Source: Gemmatimonadales bacterium
Lineage (GTDB): Bacteria; Gemmatimonadota; Gemmatimonadetes; Gemmatimonadales; GWC2-71-9
NCBI GenBank assembly: GCA_036265815.1
Contig: DATAOI010000022.1
Location: 83,186-147,185, forward strand
Direction of reading: 5' to 3'
Length of the DNA stretch: 64,000 bases
Numbering within the stretch: position 1 is the first letter of the stretch; each line of letters begins with the position of its first letter. This document shows, one piece after another, positions 50,025 to 57,983 of the stretch. The translations under genes and the position numbers were made by a program. Under the pieces are notes generated by a model, which worked only from the letters and a program-made list of their open reading frames with translations, made no database searches and was not told the origin of the DNA.

Positions 50025-50029
50025 CACCC

Positions 50030-50058
50030 AAGTTACCCGGTTCGGTAGAGGCCAGCAA
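50030..50058 (-). promoter_or_regulatory. Sigma-70-type promoter of trpS, leaderless
   Basis: TTGCTG (50058-50053), a 17-bp spacer and TAACTT (50035-50030) on the minus strand, with 5 nt to the trpS ATG. The -35 begins 5 bp from the GTG start of the divergent gene, so its coding region must hold that gene's own signals further upstream or rely on another promoter. Confidence 0.45.
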
Positions 50059-50062
50059 GACA

Positions 50063-50851
50063 GTGTCTGCCTTGGACTTACTGCACCTTGCCACGGCGGC
50101 CGCGGGACGCGCGGCCGGATACCTGCGCTCGGTGCAGCGGCCTGCCGATCCCAGCCGCTGGAGCTTCAAGGGGAGCCGCGACTTCGTCACCGAGGTCGAT
50201 CGCACCGCCGAGCAGATGATCGCGGAGACGCTGCTGGCGGCCGCGCCGGGCGCGCGGATGGTGGGCGAGGAGCTCCGGCCCGAGATCGTCACCGACGGGC
50301 TGGTCTGGATCGTCGATCCGCTCGACGGCACCACCAACTTCCTGCACGATTTTCCCAGCTACGCCGTCTCCATCGCCGCGGCGGTGGACGGGGTGCTGGA
50401 AGCGGGCGTGGTCCTGCAGGTCCCCCGCAACGAGATGTATCACGCCACACGCGGGGGCGGCGCCTGGCAGGGCGAGCGCCGCCTCTCGGTCTCCGCCATC
50501 GAGGATCCGGGGTTCGCGCTCATCGGCACCGGGTTCCCCTTCAAGGATGTCACCCGCATGGCGGAATACCAGCGGCAGTTCGCCCGGGTCGCCGCGCGCA
50601 CCAGCGGCATTCGCCGGCCCGGCTCCGCCGCGCTCGATCTGGCGGACGTGGCCGCCGGGCGGTTCGACGGCTTCTGGGAGCAGCAGCTCTCCATCTGGGA
50701 TATCGCCGCCGGTGTGCTGCTCATTCGCGAGGCGGGGGGCAGAGTGACCGACCCGGCCGGCCGGGACGTGGGCATCGAGCATACCGCCATCGTCGCCGGA
50801 AATCCCGCCATCCACGCCTGGCTCCTCGACGTGCTCGCCTCGGAGGACTGA
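50063..50851 (+). CDS. Inositol monophosphatase-family phosphatase
   Basis: A Mg-dependent phosphatase of the IMPase/CysQ fold, 262 residues. The metal site is MVGEE (E69, E70), DPLDGTTNF (85-93) and WDIAAG (about 212-217). It hydrolyses inositol phosphates or similar sugar phosphates, or has the SuhB/CysQ role; the sequence does not decide. I chose GTG 50063 because upstream codons to 50018 overlap the trpS promoter and lack homology. It ends directly before the cyclodeaminase-family gene (adjacent stop and start). Operon function unknown. Confidence 0.88.
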   Translation: MSALDLLHLATAAAGRAAGYLRSVQRPADPSRWSFKGSRDFVTEVDRTAEQMIAETLLAAAPGARMVGEELRPEIVTDGLVWIVDPLDGTTNFLHDFPSYAVSIAAAVDGVLEAGVVLQVPRNEMYHATRGGGAWQGERRLSVSAIEDPGFALIGTGFPFKDVTRMAEYQRQFARVAARTSGIRRPGSAALDLADVAAGRFDGFWEQQLSIWDIAAGVLLIREAGGRVTDPAGRDVGIEHTAIVAGNPAIHAWLLDVLASED

Positions 50852-51502
50852 ATGCCACTCGACGCTCAGCGCGACCCCTCGCTGCCCGGCCCGGAGAGCC
50901 CGCTGGGCGAATGGATCGCCGCCCTGGCCCGTCCCAGCGCTGCCGCCGCCGGGGGCACCGCGGCCGCTCTGGGCGGAGCACTGGCGTCCGCGCTGTTGGG
51001 CATGGTGGCCGGGCTTACGCTGCAGCGGGAGAAGTACGCGGCCGTCCATCCGCAGGCCCAGCGCTCGCTGGACCGGACCACGGAGCTGAGCCGCGAGCTG
51101 GTCGACCTCGCCGCGCAAGACGCGGAGGCGTTCGTCCGCTTCGGTGAGGCCCTCGCGTTGCCCCGGGCCAGCGAGGCCGAGCGCGCGGCGCGGGAGATGG
51201 CCAAGCAGGCGGCGCTCCGGACCGGCACGGCCCTGCAGCTCGAGCTGCTGGGGCGACTCGCCGAGATCGCGGAGCTGGCCTCGGCGATGGCGGACGGGGG
51301 ACTCGCCAGCGCGGTGGGCGATGCGGCAACGGCCAGCTTCCTGGCGGCCGGCGCGGCCAGGAGCGCCTACTGGGCCATCCGCAGCAATGTCCAGGGCGCG
51401 CCGAGCGCGAAGGCGACGCTGGAGCGGGCGCTGGCGCTGCTGGAGCGGGTCGAGGCGACGGAGTGGCGGGTGCGACAGTTGCTGAACGAGCGGGTGGTCT
51501 GA
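50852..51502 (+). CDS. Cyclodeaminase/cyclohydrolase-family protein (FTCD_C-like)
   Basis: A 216-residue all-helical protein resembling the formiminotransferase-cyclodeaminase C-terminal domain and the stand-alone methenyltetrahydrofolate cyclohydrolase FchA. The signature SAAAAGGTAAALGGALASAL near residue 30 matches the glycine-rich opening of the family, and it ends in Leu/Glu-rich helices. The enzyme type acts on one-carbon-bearing folates. It starts directly after the phosphatase stop and is convergent with map, leaving only 3 bp between the ends. Substrate is inferred from the family only. Confidence 0.83.
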   Translation: MPLDAQRDPSLPGPESPLGEWIAALARPSAAAAGGTAAALGGALASALLGMVAGLTLQREKYAAVHPQAQRSLDRTTELSRELVDLAAQDAEAFVRFGEALALPRASEAERAAREMAKQAALRTGTALQLELLGRLAEIAELASAMADGGLASAVGDAATASFLAAGAARSAYWAIRSNVQGAPSAKATLERALALLERVEATEWRVRQLLNERVV

Positions 51503-51505
51503 CCC

Positions 51506-52258
51506 TCAGCTCGTGGTCAGGATCCTGGTGCCGTTCGCCGTGATGGCGACGGTGTGCTCGAAGTGCGCGGAAAGCGTCCCGTCGGCAGTCACGACGGTCC
51601 ACTTGTCCGCCAGCGTCCTGGTGGCCGGGCTCCCGATGGTGATCATCGGCTCGATGGCGAGGGTCATCCCTTCCAGCAGGCGCGGCCCCCGTTTGGGGCT
51701 GCCGTAATTGGGGATCTGGGGCTCCTCGTGGAACCGGGTCCCGATCCCGTGCCCTACCAGCTCGCGCACCACGCCGTATCCCGCCCCTTCCGCCACGGTC
51801 TGCACCGCGTGCCCGATGTCGCCCACGTGGTTCCCCACTCTCGCCTGGGCGATGCCCGCGACCAGACATTCCTGCGTCACCGCGAGCAGGCGCATCGCCT
51901 CCGGGGTGACCTTCCCGACGGGCAAGGTCGTGGCCGAGTCGGCGTGCAGACCCTCGAACTGCACCCCGACGTCCACGCTCACCAGGCTCCCCTCCTTGAG
52001 CACCCGCTTGGGTGAGGGGATGCCGTGCACGATCTCCTGGTCGATCGAAGTGCAGAGCGTCTTGGGGAACCCATAGAGCCCCTTGAACGAGGGCGTTGCT
52101 CCCTCGTGGCTCCGGATGAACGACTCGGCCGCCACGTCGAGATCTTCGGTCGTCATCCCGGGCCGGAGGATCTTCCGCATCAGCGCCAGGGTGCCCGCCA
52201 CGATCCCGCCGGCGTGCGCCATGACCTCGATCTCCTTGGGGGACTTGAGGGTGATCAC
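51506..52258 (-). CDS. map: Methionine aminopeptidase MetAP (Map)
   Basis: Removes the initiator methionine from new proteins. All five metal ligands are present: D96, D107 (DVGVQFEGLHADSATT), H170 (GHGIGTRFHEEP), E203 (AIEPMITI) and E234 (HFEHTVAI). The 250-residue size is that of type Ia enzymes. The start is the GTG at 52258, one base after the adk stop. It is the last gene of the long ribosomal operon; a convergent gene begins 3 bp past its end, so the infA, rpmJ and rpsM genes that normally follow map are not here. Confidence 0.95.
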   Translation of the reverse strand: MITLKSPKEIEVMAHAGGIVAGTLALMRKILRPGMTTEDLDVAAESFIRSHEGATPSFKGLYGFPKTLCTSIDQEIVHGIPSPKRVLKEGSLVSVDVGVQFEGLHADSATTLPVGKVTPEAMRLLAVTQECLVAGIAQARVGNHVGDIGHAVQTVAEGAGYGVVRELVGHGIGTRFHEEPQIPNYGSPKRGPRLLEGMTLAIEPMITIGSPATRTLADKWTVVTADGTLSAHFEHTVAITANGTRILTTS

Positions 52259-52259
52259 A

Positions 52260-52823
52260 CTACCGTCCCAGCGCCTTCCGCACCCGTCCGGCGATCTCCT
52301 CGACCGAGCCGACCGCGGGCACCCGTTTGACACCGTTCCGGGCCTCGTACCAGGCGAGCACCGGGGCGGTCTGCTCCCGGTACGCTCGAAGCCGGATGCC
52401 GACGGCGGCCGGATCGTCGTCGGGCCGCTGCTCCTCCACCCGCCGCCGGCCCAGCCGGGCCAGGATCTCCTCGTCGGTCACGTCGAAGAAGAGCACCGCG
52501 TCGATCTTGCGTCCTTGGTCCGCCAGGATCTGCTCCACCCCTTCGGCCTGCGGGATGGTACGGACCACACCGTCGAAGATCACTCCCTTGGCGGCCTCCG
52601 GCTTGCCCAGCTCCTCCCGTACTACCCCGAGAATGATGTCGTCGCTCACGAGATGTCCCGCCTCCATGATGGCCTTGGCCTGGCGTCCCAGGGGCGTGCC
52701 CCGCTTCACCGCGTCCCGCAGCAGGTCACCGGTGGCGAACTTGGGAAGCCCGTACGCCGACGCCAGTAGCGCGCCCTGCGTGCCTTTCCCCGCGCCGGGC
52801 GGGCCCATGAGGAGGATGTCCAC
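52260..52823 (-). CDS. adk: Adenylate kinase, short-LID type
   Basis: Balances AMP, ADP and ATP. The P-loop is GPPGAGKGTQ, and the AMP-binding sequence KFATGDLLRDAVKRGTPLG follows. At 187 residues it is the short form without the zinc-bearing LID domain; RRRVEEQRPDDDPA takes that place. The GTG at 52823 was chosen because AAAGGA lies 4 nt upstream. A frame extending upstream to 53939 only reads the shadow of secY. It is separated from secY by 137 bp, which hold a 37-bp inverted repeat, and is followed after 1 nt by map. Confidence 0.95.
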   Translation of the reverse strand: MDILLMGPPGAGKGTQGALLASAYGLPKFATGDLLRDAVKRGTPLGRQAKAIMEAGHLVSDDIILGVVREELGKPEAAKGVIFDGVVRTIPQAEGVEQILADQGRKIDAVLFFDVTDEEILARLGRRRVEEQRPDDDPAAVGIRLRAYREQTAPVLAWYEARNGVKRVPAVGSVEEIAGRVRKALGR

Positions 52824-52854
52824 GGTGTCCTTTCGAGATGGTCGATTGCGGAGA

Positions 52855-52949
52855 GGCGGTAAGAGCGGTAAGGACGGGAAGGGCGGTAAGGGCGCAGGGC
52901 CTCCATCGCGAACCTTACCGCCCTTCCCGTCCTTACCGCCCTTACCGCC
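52855..52949. repeat. 37-bp inverted repeat built from 9-bp units (secY-adk spacer)
   Basis: Two 37-bp arms (52855-52891 and 52913-52949) are inverted repeats with one mismatch and a 21-bp loop. Each arm is made of four 9-bp direct units close to GGCGGTAAG. In the RNA this would fold into one of the longest hairpins in the window, 31 bp before the adk start and 11 bp after the secY stop. Similar units encode part of ribosomal protein L5 (57917-57961). It may be a transcription or processing element, or a repeat that has spread. Confidence 0.75.
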
Positions 52950-52960
52950 TTCCCCCCGCG

Positions 52961-54277
52961 CTACATGTACCTCTGCTGCCGTCCCCGGAACTTCACCCGC
53001 CCCGTCTTCATGAAGCCGTCGTACTTCCTGAGCGTGCGGTGCTGCTCGATCTGGGCGATCGTGTCCAGCAGCACGCCGACCACGATGAGCACCGACGTGC
53101 CGCCGAAGCCGCGGGTCGGGATGCTGAGCCACTTGGAGACCAGGATCGGCAGCAGCGCGATCCCGGCGAGGAAGAGGCCGCCCGGCAGGGTGATCCGCGC
53201 CAGCACCGAGTCGATGTAATCCGCCGTGCTCGCCCCGGGCTTCACGCCGGGGATGAATCCTCCCTGCTTCTTCAGGTTCTCCGCCAGGTCGACCGAGTTG
53301 AAGATGATCGAGGTGTAGAAGTAGCTGAACAGCAGGATCATCACCGCGAAGGTGAGGTCGTACGGCAGGTCGCCCGGCGTGAAGAAGGCGGCGATGTCGG
53401 TGAGCACCGGGTTCTTGGTGAAGCTGGCCAGGGTGCCCGGGACGATGATGATCGTCTGGGCGAAGATGATCGGCATCACGCCGGCCGTGATCAGCCGGAT
53501 CGGGATGAAGGTCTTCTGCCCTTCCCGGATGCGGCCGCGGCCCATCACCTTCCGGGGAATCTGGATGGGGATGCGCCGGGCCGCGATGGTCATGCCCACC
53601 ACCGCGGCGATCACCGCCACCAGAATCGCCAGGAAGAGCACGGCGCCGGGTGCGCTCACCACGCCGCTCCGGATGAACTGCAGCAGCTGGAGCGTGCCGG
53701 GCCAGAGCCGCTCCAGGATGGAGAAGGTGATGAGCAGGCTCATCCCGTTGCCGATGCCGCGCTCGGTGATCTGCTCCCCCAGCCACATGACGAAGATCGC
53801 GCCCGTGGTGAGGGTGACCACCATGATGAGGCGGGAGGCGAAGCCGGGGTTGGCGATCGCGCCGGGAATCGATTCGGTGAACAGCGCGAAGGTGTAGGCC
53901 TGGGAGAGCGAGATGAACACGGTGAGGTACCGGGTCCACTGGGTGATCTTTTTCTTGCCCTCCTCGTCCTTCTGCATCTTGCCGATCGACGGGGCCACCC
54001 CGCCGGCCAGCTGGAAGATGATCGAGGCCGAGATGTAGGGCATGATCCCGAGCGCGAACACCGTGGCCCGGGAGAGGCCGCCGCCCAGAGCGTCGTACAG
54101 TCCGAAGAACCCGGCGGCGGCGGAGTTCCGGATGAAGTCGGCCAGCGCGGTGACGTTCACCCCCGGTGCGGCGATGTGAGCGCCGATCCGGTAGATGACG
54201 AGCGCGAGCAGGGTGAACAGAAGCTTGCGCTTCAGCTCTTCGTCGATGGCCAGCCCGGGAACGCGTGGTGCGGTCAC
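52961..54277 (-). CDS. secY: Preprotein translocase subunit SecY
   Basis: The central pore of the Sec translocon, exporting unfolded proteins and inserting membrane proteins. The 438-residue chain has ten transmembrane helices and family landmarks such as LGIMPYISASIIFQL, the cytoplasmic loop before TRYLTV and SFYFY-like TM helices (FSYFYTSIIFN). The start is a GTG right after the rplO stop (0 nt apart). It ends the ribosomal part of the spc operon. A large inverted repeat separates it from adk. Confidence 0.96.
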   Translation of the reverse strand: MTAPRVPGLAIDEELKRKLLFTLLALVIYRIGAHIAAPGVNVTALADFIRNSAAAGFFGLYDALGGGLSRATVFALGIMPYISASIIFQLAGGVAPSIGKMQKDEEGKKKITQWTRYLTVFISLSQAYTFALFTESIPGAIANPGFASRLIMVVTLTTGAIFVMWLGEQITERGIGNGMSLLITFSILERLWPGTLQLLQFIRSGVVSAPGAVLFLAILVAVIAAVVGMTIAARRIPIQIPRKVMGRGRIREGQKTFIPIRLITAGVMPIIFAQTIIIVPGTLASFTKNPVLTDIAAFFTPGDLPYDLTFAVMILLFSYFYTSIIFNSVDLAENLKKQGGFIPGVKPGASTADYIDSVLARITLPGGLFLAGIALLPILVSKWLSIPTRGFGGTSVLIVVGVLLDTIAQIEQHRTLRKYDGFMKTGRVKFRGRQQRYM

Positions 54278-54733
54278 TTACCCCTCGATGGTGCCGCCGG
54301 CCGCCTCGATCTTCGCGCGCGCCGACGCGGAAAGGGCGACGCCCCGAACCGTATAGGCCCGGTCGGCGTCGCCGGTGCCCAGCAGTTTGACCGGGACGTC
54401 GATCTTCCCGATGAGTCGCGCCGAGTACAGCGTCTCGGGCGTGATCTCGCTGGCGGTGACCTTCTTGAGCTGGGACAGGTTGACCGGCTGGGCCGCGACC
54501 CGGAACGGGTTGGTGAACCCGCGCTTGGGCAGCCGCCGGTACATCGGCATCTGGCCACCCTCGAAGCCCGGATTGGTCCCGCCGCCGGTGCGTGCCTTGT
54601 GTCCCTTGTTGCCCTTGCCCGACGTTTTGCCCAGCCCGGAGCCGGGCCCGCGCCCGACGCGCTTCCGCGCCTGGGTCGAGCCGCGGGCCGGCCGGAGCGA
54701 CGACAAGGTGAGGGTCCTGATCTCGTCTGCCAT
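54278..54733 (-). CDS. rplO: Ribosomal protein L15
   Basis: A 50S subunit protein that helps fold 23S rRNA. The 151-residue chain opens with the typical LSSLRPARGSTQARKRVGRG and has GLGKTSGKGNKGHKAR, the basic flexible part. A TGATG overlap joins it to rpmD (1-nt overlap), and secY starts right after its stop. No unusual features; assignment rests on family match and on its position between rpmD and secY in the operon. Confidence 0.96.
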   Translation of the reverse strand: MADEIRTLTLSSLRPARGSTQARKRVGRGPGSGLGKTSGKGNKGHKARTGGGTNPGFEGGQMPMYRRLPKRGFTNPFRVAAQPVNLSQLKKVTASEITPETLYSARLIGKIDVPVKLLGTGDADRAYTVRGVALSASARAKIEAAGGTIEG

Positions 54734-54993
54734 CAGCGCTCCTCCACCGGCGTCACCTCGACGAGGTGCCGCACCTTGAACAGCATGCCGCGAATCGACG
54801 CCGAGTTGGCGAGCCGGACGGTCTGCTGGTGATGCCGGAGGCCCAGCGAGCGCAGGGTGCGCCGCATGGTCTCCGAGTGGCCGATCTCCGAGCGGATCTG
54901 TTTCACAGCCAGGGTGCCCGCCTCCGCCTCGGCTGGAATCGTGGCGGCGTGATATTCGGGGCCCTGACGCCCCACGACCGGATTGCGACCCAT
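54733..54993 (-). CDS. rpmD: Ribosomal protein L30
   Basis: A small 50S protein. The core LAVKQIRSEIGHSETMRRTL and GMLFKVRHLVEV fit L30, but the chain is 86 residues, about 25 longer than the usual 60; the extra residues (starting GRNPVVGRQGPEYHAA) precede the core. The start is ATG 54993, 2 nt after the rpsE stop, and the stop overlaps rplO as TGATG. Longer frames upstream run back into rpsE only. The extension is modest and may be specific to this lineage. Confidence 0.93.
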   Translation of the reverse strand: MGRNPVVGRQGPEYHAATIPAEAEAGTLAVKQIRSEIGHSETMRRTLRSLGLRHHQQTVRLANSASIRGMLFKVRHLVEVTPVEER

Positions 54994-54995
54994 GA

Positions 54996-55715
54996 TCAGG
55001 CCCCCTGCCGCGGCTTGTAGGCGATCTGGTCGAACTCGACCCCGCGCTCGCGCGCCACCTGACGTACGGAGACCAGCTGGCCCAGGCCGTTCATCGTGGC
55101 CCGCACCATGTTGTGCGCGTTGGACGAGCCGAGGCTCTTGGTCAGAATGTCGGTGATTCCGGCGCATTCCAGCACCGCGCGCACCGGCCCGCCGGCAATG
55201 ACGCCGGTTCCGGTGGCCGCCGGCTTGAGCAGGACCCGGCCGGCGCCGTGCTTGCCCAGGACCTCGTGCGGGATGGTGGAGCCGGTCTTGGGCAGCTCGA
55301 CCATCGACCGCTTGGCCGCCTCGACCGCCTTGCGGACCGCCTCGGAGACCTCGTTGGCCTTGCCGGTGGCGATGCCCACCTTGGTCTTGCCGTCACCCAC
55401 CGCGACCAGGGCGTTGAACGAGAACCGCCGGCCACCTTTCACCACCTTGGCCACCCGGTTGATCGCGATGACGTTCTCGACATGGTCGCTCTGGTGGTCG
55501 CGGTCGCCGCGGTCGCGCCGCGGGCCGCGCCCGCCGCCACTCCGCTCGCCTCCACCCCGCCCGCCCCGCCCGCGCGGTCGGTCGGTGCCGGCCGGCCGCT
55601 CGGCAACGCCCGGCCCGTCGGCGGGATTGCCCGTCTGCGCGGCGGTGCCTTCCGACCCTGGCCCGCTGTGGGAGCCCGGCCCGCTCTGAGTGGTGCCTGC
55701 CGTCTCTTCAGCCAT
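54996..55715 (-). CDS. rpsE: Ribosomal protein S5 with Gly/Arg-rich N-terminal extension
   Basis: A 30S protein of the decoding and translation-fidelity region. The S5 core begins at about residue 76 ([20 protein letters not shown]) and is normal to the end. The first ~75 residues are an extension rich in Gly, Pro and Arg ([16 protein letters not shown]), giving 239 residues against the usual 165 or so. The GRG-repeats are RGG-like and could bind RNA. The stop is 2 nt before rpmD and the ATG follows the rplR stop with no gap. The extension is the notable feature. Confidence 0.95.
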   Translation of the reverse strand: MAEETAGTTQSGPGSHSGPGSEGTAAQTGNPADGPGVAERPAGTDRPRGRGGRGGGERSGGGRGPRRDRGDRDHQSDHVENVIAINRVAKVVKGGRRFSFNALVAVGDGKTKVGIATGKANEVSEAVRKAVEAAKRSMVELPKTGSTIPHEVLGKHGAGRVLLKPAATGTGVIAGGPVRAVLECAGITDILTKSLGSSNAHNMVRATMNGLGQLVSVRQVARERGVEFDQIAYKPRQGA

Positions 55716-56087
55716 TTAAAACTCCAATCCACCTTCGCGCGCGCCGTCGGCGACGGCCTGCACGCGACCATGGTAACGGTAACCCGCACGGTCGAACACC
55801 ACCTTGGTGACCCCGGCCGCCTTGGCCTTCTCTGCCAGCAGCTTGCCCACCGCCTTGCCCCGGCTCACCTTCCCGGCGCCCTCGGCCTGGATGCCCTCGC
55901 TGGCGTCGCTGACGCCGAGCAGGGTCACGCCGAGATCGTCGTTGACCAGCTGGGCGTAGATGTGCTTGAGCGAACGGAACACCACGAGCCGCGGCCGCTC
56001 GGCGGTGCCCGCCAGCCGACGGCGCACCCGCAGGTGGCGGCGATAGCGCAGATCGGTGCGGGTCTTGGGCGCGTGAATGGTGCGCAT
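55716..56087 (-). CDS. rplR: Ribosomal protein L18
   Basis: Binds 5S rRNA and the 50S subunit. The 123-residue chain has the basic N-terminus ([18 protein letters not shown]) and the core [18 protein letters not shown] plus [17 protein letters not shown] near the end, as in all L18 proteins. The gaps to rplF (2 nt) and rpsE (0 nt) are minimal. Length is normal. It lies at the usual operon position between rplF and rpsE. Confidence 0.96.
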   Translation of the reverse strand: MRTIHAPKTRTDLRYRRHLRVRRRLAGTAERPRLVVFRSLKHIYAQLVNDDLGVTLLGVSDASEGIQAEGAGKVSRGKAVGKLLAEKAKAAGVTKVVFDRAGYRYHGRVQAVADGAREGGLEF

Positions 56088-56089
56088 GC

Positions 56090-56629
56090 TTACTTGGCTC
56101 CTGTCTTGCCGGCCTTGCGGCGGACCTGCTCACCCTGATAGCGAATGCCCTTGCCCTTGTATGGCTCGGGCGGGCGGACGGCACGGAGCTCGGCCGCGAC
56201 CTGCCCCACGGCCTCCTTGTCGGCGCCTTCGATCTTGACCGTGGTGTTGCCCTCCACCGAGATCTTGATTCCCTTCGGCGCCTCGTACTTGACCGGGTGG
56301 GAGTAGCCCACCACCAGGTTGACGCCGTACGGCTTGGCCTCCGCCTTGTACCCCACGCCCTGGATCTCCAGCGTCTTGACGAAGCCCTTGGACACCCCGT
56401 CGACCATGTTCTGCACCAGGGTGCGGGTGAGTCCGTGCAGCGCCTTGTGCCGCTTGTCCTCGCTGGGCCGGGCTACCGTGAGGACGCCCTTGTCGAAGGC
56501 GAGCTGCATCTCGGGATGCAGGGTCCGCCGGAGCTCGCCCCGGGGTCCCTTCACCGCGACGGTCTGCCCCTGCAGCTCGAGATTCACGCCCTTGGGCAGG
56601 GTGACCGGCTTCTTGCCGATGCGCGACAT
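56090..56629 (-). CDS. rplF: Ribosomal protein L6
   Basis: A 50S protein near the factor-binding site, made of two related domains. The 179-residue chain has the usual opening [14 protein letters not shown] and the conserved C-terminal [20 protein letters not shown]. The size is normal, and it follows rpsH after 9 nt and precedes rplR by 2 nt. No unusual features. Confidence 0.97.
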   Translation of the reverse strand: MSRIGKKPVTLPKGVNLELQGQTVAVKGPRGELRRTLHPEMQLAFDKGVLTVARPSEDKRHKALHGLTRTLVQNMVDGVSKGFVKTLEIQGVGYKAEAKPYGVNLVVGYSHPVKYEAPKGIKISVEGNTTVKIEGADKEAVGQVAAELRAVRPPEPYKGKGIRYQGEQVRRKAGKTGAK

Positions 56630-56638
56630 GGCGGCCTC

Positions 56639-57034
56639 CTACCAGACCACGGCGAGCAGCTCGCCGCCGAGGTTGGCGGTACGGGCCTCGCGGTCGGTCA
56701 TCAACCCCTTGGGTGTCGAGACGATCGCCATGCCGAGCCCATTCTTGACCCGCGGGAGCTCACGGCACTTGACGTAGCGCCGGAGGCCGGGCGTCGAGAC
56801 GCGCCGCATCTCCCGGATGACCGGGAGCTCGTTGTGATACTTCAGGTACAACCGCAGGACGCCGTGGGCGCCGTCATCGAGGATCTTGAAATCCGCGATG
56901 TAGTGGTTGTCACGCAGCAGCCGGGCCACCTCGGCCTTCAGCTTGGACACCGGCATGTCGACGCGCCGATGGCCCGCCGAGCAGGCGTTCCGGATGCGAG
57001 TGAGCATATCCGCGACAGGATCTGTCAGGCTCAT
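56639..57034 (-). CDS. rpsH: Ribosomal protein S8
   Basis: A 30S assembly protein that binds the central domain of 16S rRNA and in many bacteria represses its own operon. The 131-residue chain opens with the typical DPVADMLTRIRNA and ends with the GLGMAIVSTPKGLMTDREAR strand, as expected. It follows rpsN by 13 nt and precedes rplF by 9 nt. No leader structure for autoregulation was identified. Confidence 0.97.
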   Translation of the reverse strand: MSLTDPVADMLTRIRNACSAGHRRVDMPVSKLKAEVARLLRDNHYIADFKILDDGAHGVLRLYLKYHNELPVIREMRRVSTPGLRRYVKCRELPRVKNGLGMAIVSTPKGLMTDREARTANLGGELLAVVW

Positions 57035-57047
57035 TCCCTATGTCCCC

Positions 57048-57233
57048 TTACCAGCTGGCCTTGCGCACGCCCGGGATTTCCCCCTTCAGGGCGAGCTCAC
57101 GAAAACAGATGCGGCAGAGGCCGAACTTCCGCAGGACGGCGCGCGACCGGCCGCACCGCTGGCAGCGGCGGACGGTACGCACCTTGAACTTCGGCGTGCG
57201 CTTGGCTCGTTCGATCCAGGCAGTCTTTGCCAT
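57048..57233 (-). CDS. rpsN: Ribosomal protein S14, zinc-binding type
   Basis: The short, zinc-binding form of S14 (61 residues) with C24, C27, C40 and C43 in CQRC and CRIC motifs, and the usual basic opening [11 protein letters not shown]. In this form no zinc-free paralogue is needed when zinc is available. It sits in the standard place between rplE (14 bp) and rpsH (13 bp). Identification is firm; the zinc-free long form is excluded by the length. Confidence 0.96.
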   Translation of the reverse strand: MAKTAWIERAKRTPKFKVRTVRRCQRCGRSRAVLRKFGLCRICFRELALKGEIPGVRKASW

Positions 57234-57247
57234 TCCTCTCGTCTCCT

Positions 57248-57982
57248 CTAGGCGACGCGCTGCGGGGTCTCGCCGCGGAACGGCCAGCCCAACTCGCGCA
57301 GCAGGGCCATCGCCAGATCGTCCCGGTCGGTCGACGTCACGATGGTGATGTCCATCCCATGGATCTTCTCCACCTTATCGAAGTCGATCTCGGGGAAGAT
57401 CATCTGCTCCTTGATGCCGAAGGTGTAGTTCCCCCGCCCGTCGAAGCTCCGGTTGGGCAGCCCGCGGAAGTCCCGGATCCGGGGGATCGCCAGGGTGATG
57501 AAGCGATCGAGGAACTCGTACATCCGCGCCCGGCGGAGCGTCACCGTGGCGCCGACCGGCATGCCGGCCCGGAGGCCGAAGTTGGCGATCGCCTTCTTGG
57601 CGCGGGTGACCACCGCGTGCTGTCCGGTGACCAGCCCCAGCTCGTCCACAGCCGCCTCGAGCTGCTTGGGATTCTTCCCCGCGTCGCCCATGCCGATGTT
57701 GAGCACCACCTTGGTGATCCGCGGGACCTGGTGCTTGTTGGGCAGTCCGAAATCCTTCTGCAGCTTGGCGCGGACGGTCTTCTCGTAGAACTCCTGCAGC
57801 CGGGGCGTGCCCTCGGCGGCCTTGGGTGCGTGGTCCACCGCTCCGGCCGGCGCTTTATCCTTTCCCTTACCTTTGGCGGGAGGTTGAGCGGGCGCCCCCT
57901 TGCCCGGCTGCGCCCCCTTACCGCCCTTACCGCCCTTACCGTCTTTCCCGCCCTTCCCGCCCTCTTTGAGTTCGTCTGCCAT
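57248..57982 (-). CDS. rplE: Ribosomal protein L5 with Gly/Lys-rich N-terminal extension
   Basis: Binds 5S rRNA and contacts the P-site tRNA. The L5 core starts at about residue 58 ([19 protein letters not shown]), and the chain is 244 residues against the usual ~180. The first ~57 residues are made of Gly-Gly-Lys repeats ([17 protein letters not shown]), encoded by five 9-bp units close to GGCGGTAAG (57917-57961), then a Lys/Ala/Pro linker. The same repeat units form the hairpin between secY and adk. ATG 57982 is 1 nt after the rplX stop; whether translation really starts there, or whether the repeats inserted into an older start, is a point to test. Confidence 0.94.
   Translation of the reverse strand: MADELKEGGKGGKDGKGGKGGKGAQPGKGAPAQPPAKGKGKDKAPAGAVDHAPKAAEGTPRLQEFYEKTVRAKLQKDFGLPNKHQVPRITKVVLNIGMGDAGKNPKQLEAAVDELGLVTGQHAVVTRAKKAIANFGLRAGMPVGATVTLRRARMYEFLDRFITLAIPRIRDFRGLPNRSFDGRGNYTFGIKEQMIFPEIDFDKVEKIHGMDITIVTSTDRDDLAMALLRELGWPFRGETPQRVA
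57917..57961. repeat. Five tandem 9-bp units inside rplE
   Basis: Five 9-bp units (on the minus strand GGCGGGAAG, GGCGGGAAA, GACGGTAAG, GGCGGTAAG, GGCGGTAAG) encode Gly-Gly-Lys or Gly-Lys-Asp steps near the N-terminus of L5. They match the units of the 52855-52949 inverted repeat, which lies outside genes. Unit length of nine bases keeps the frame, so the repeat can expand or shrink within a coding sequence without breaking it. Confidence 0.8.
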
Positions 57983-57983
57983 C

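Noticed and set aside
52824..53939. Upstream extension that would fuse adk to a 370-residue leader
   Set aside because: The added part is a shadow of secY; it is His/Arg/Pro-rich and the adk P-loop begins right after the GTG at 52823.
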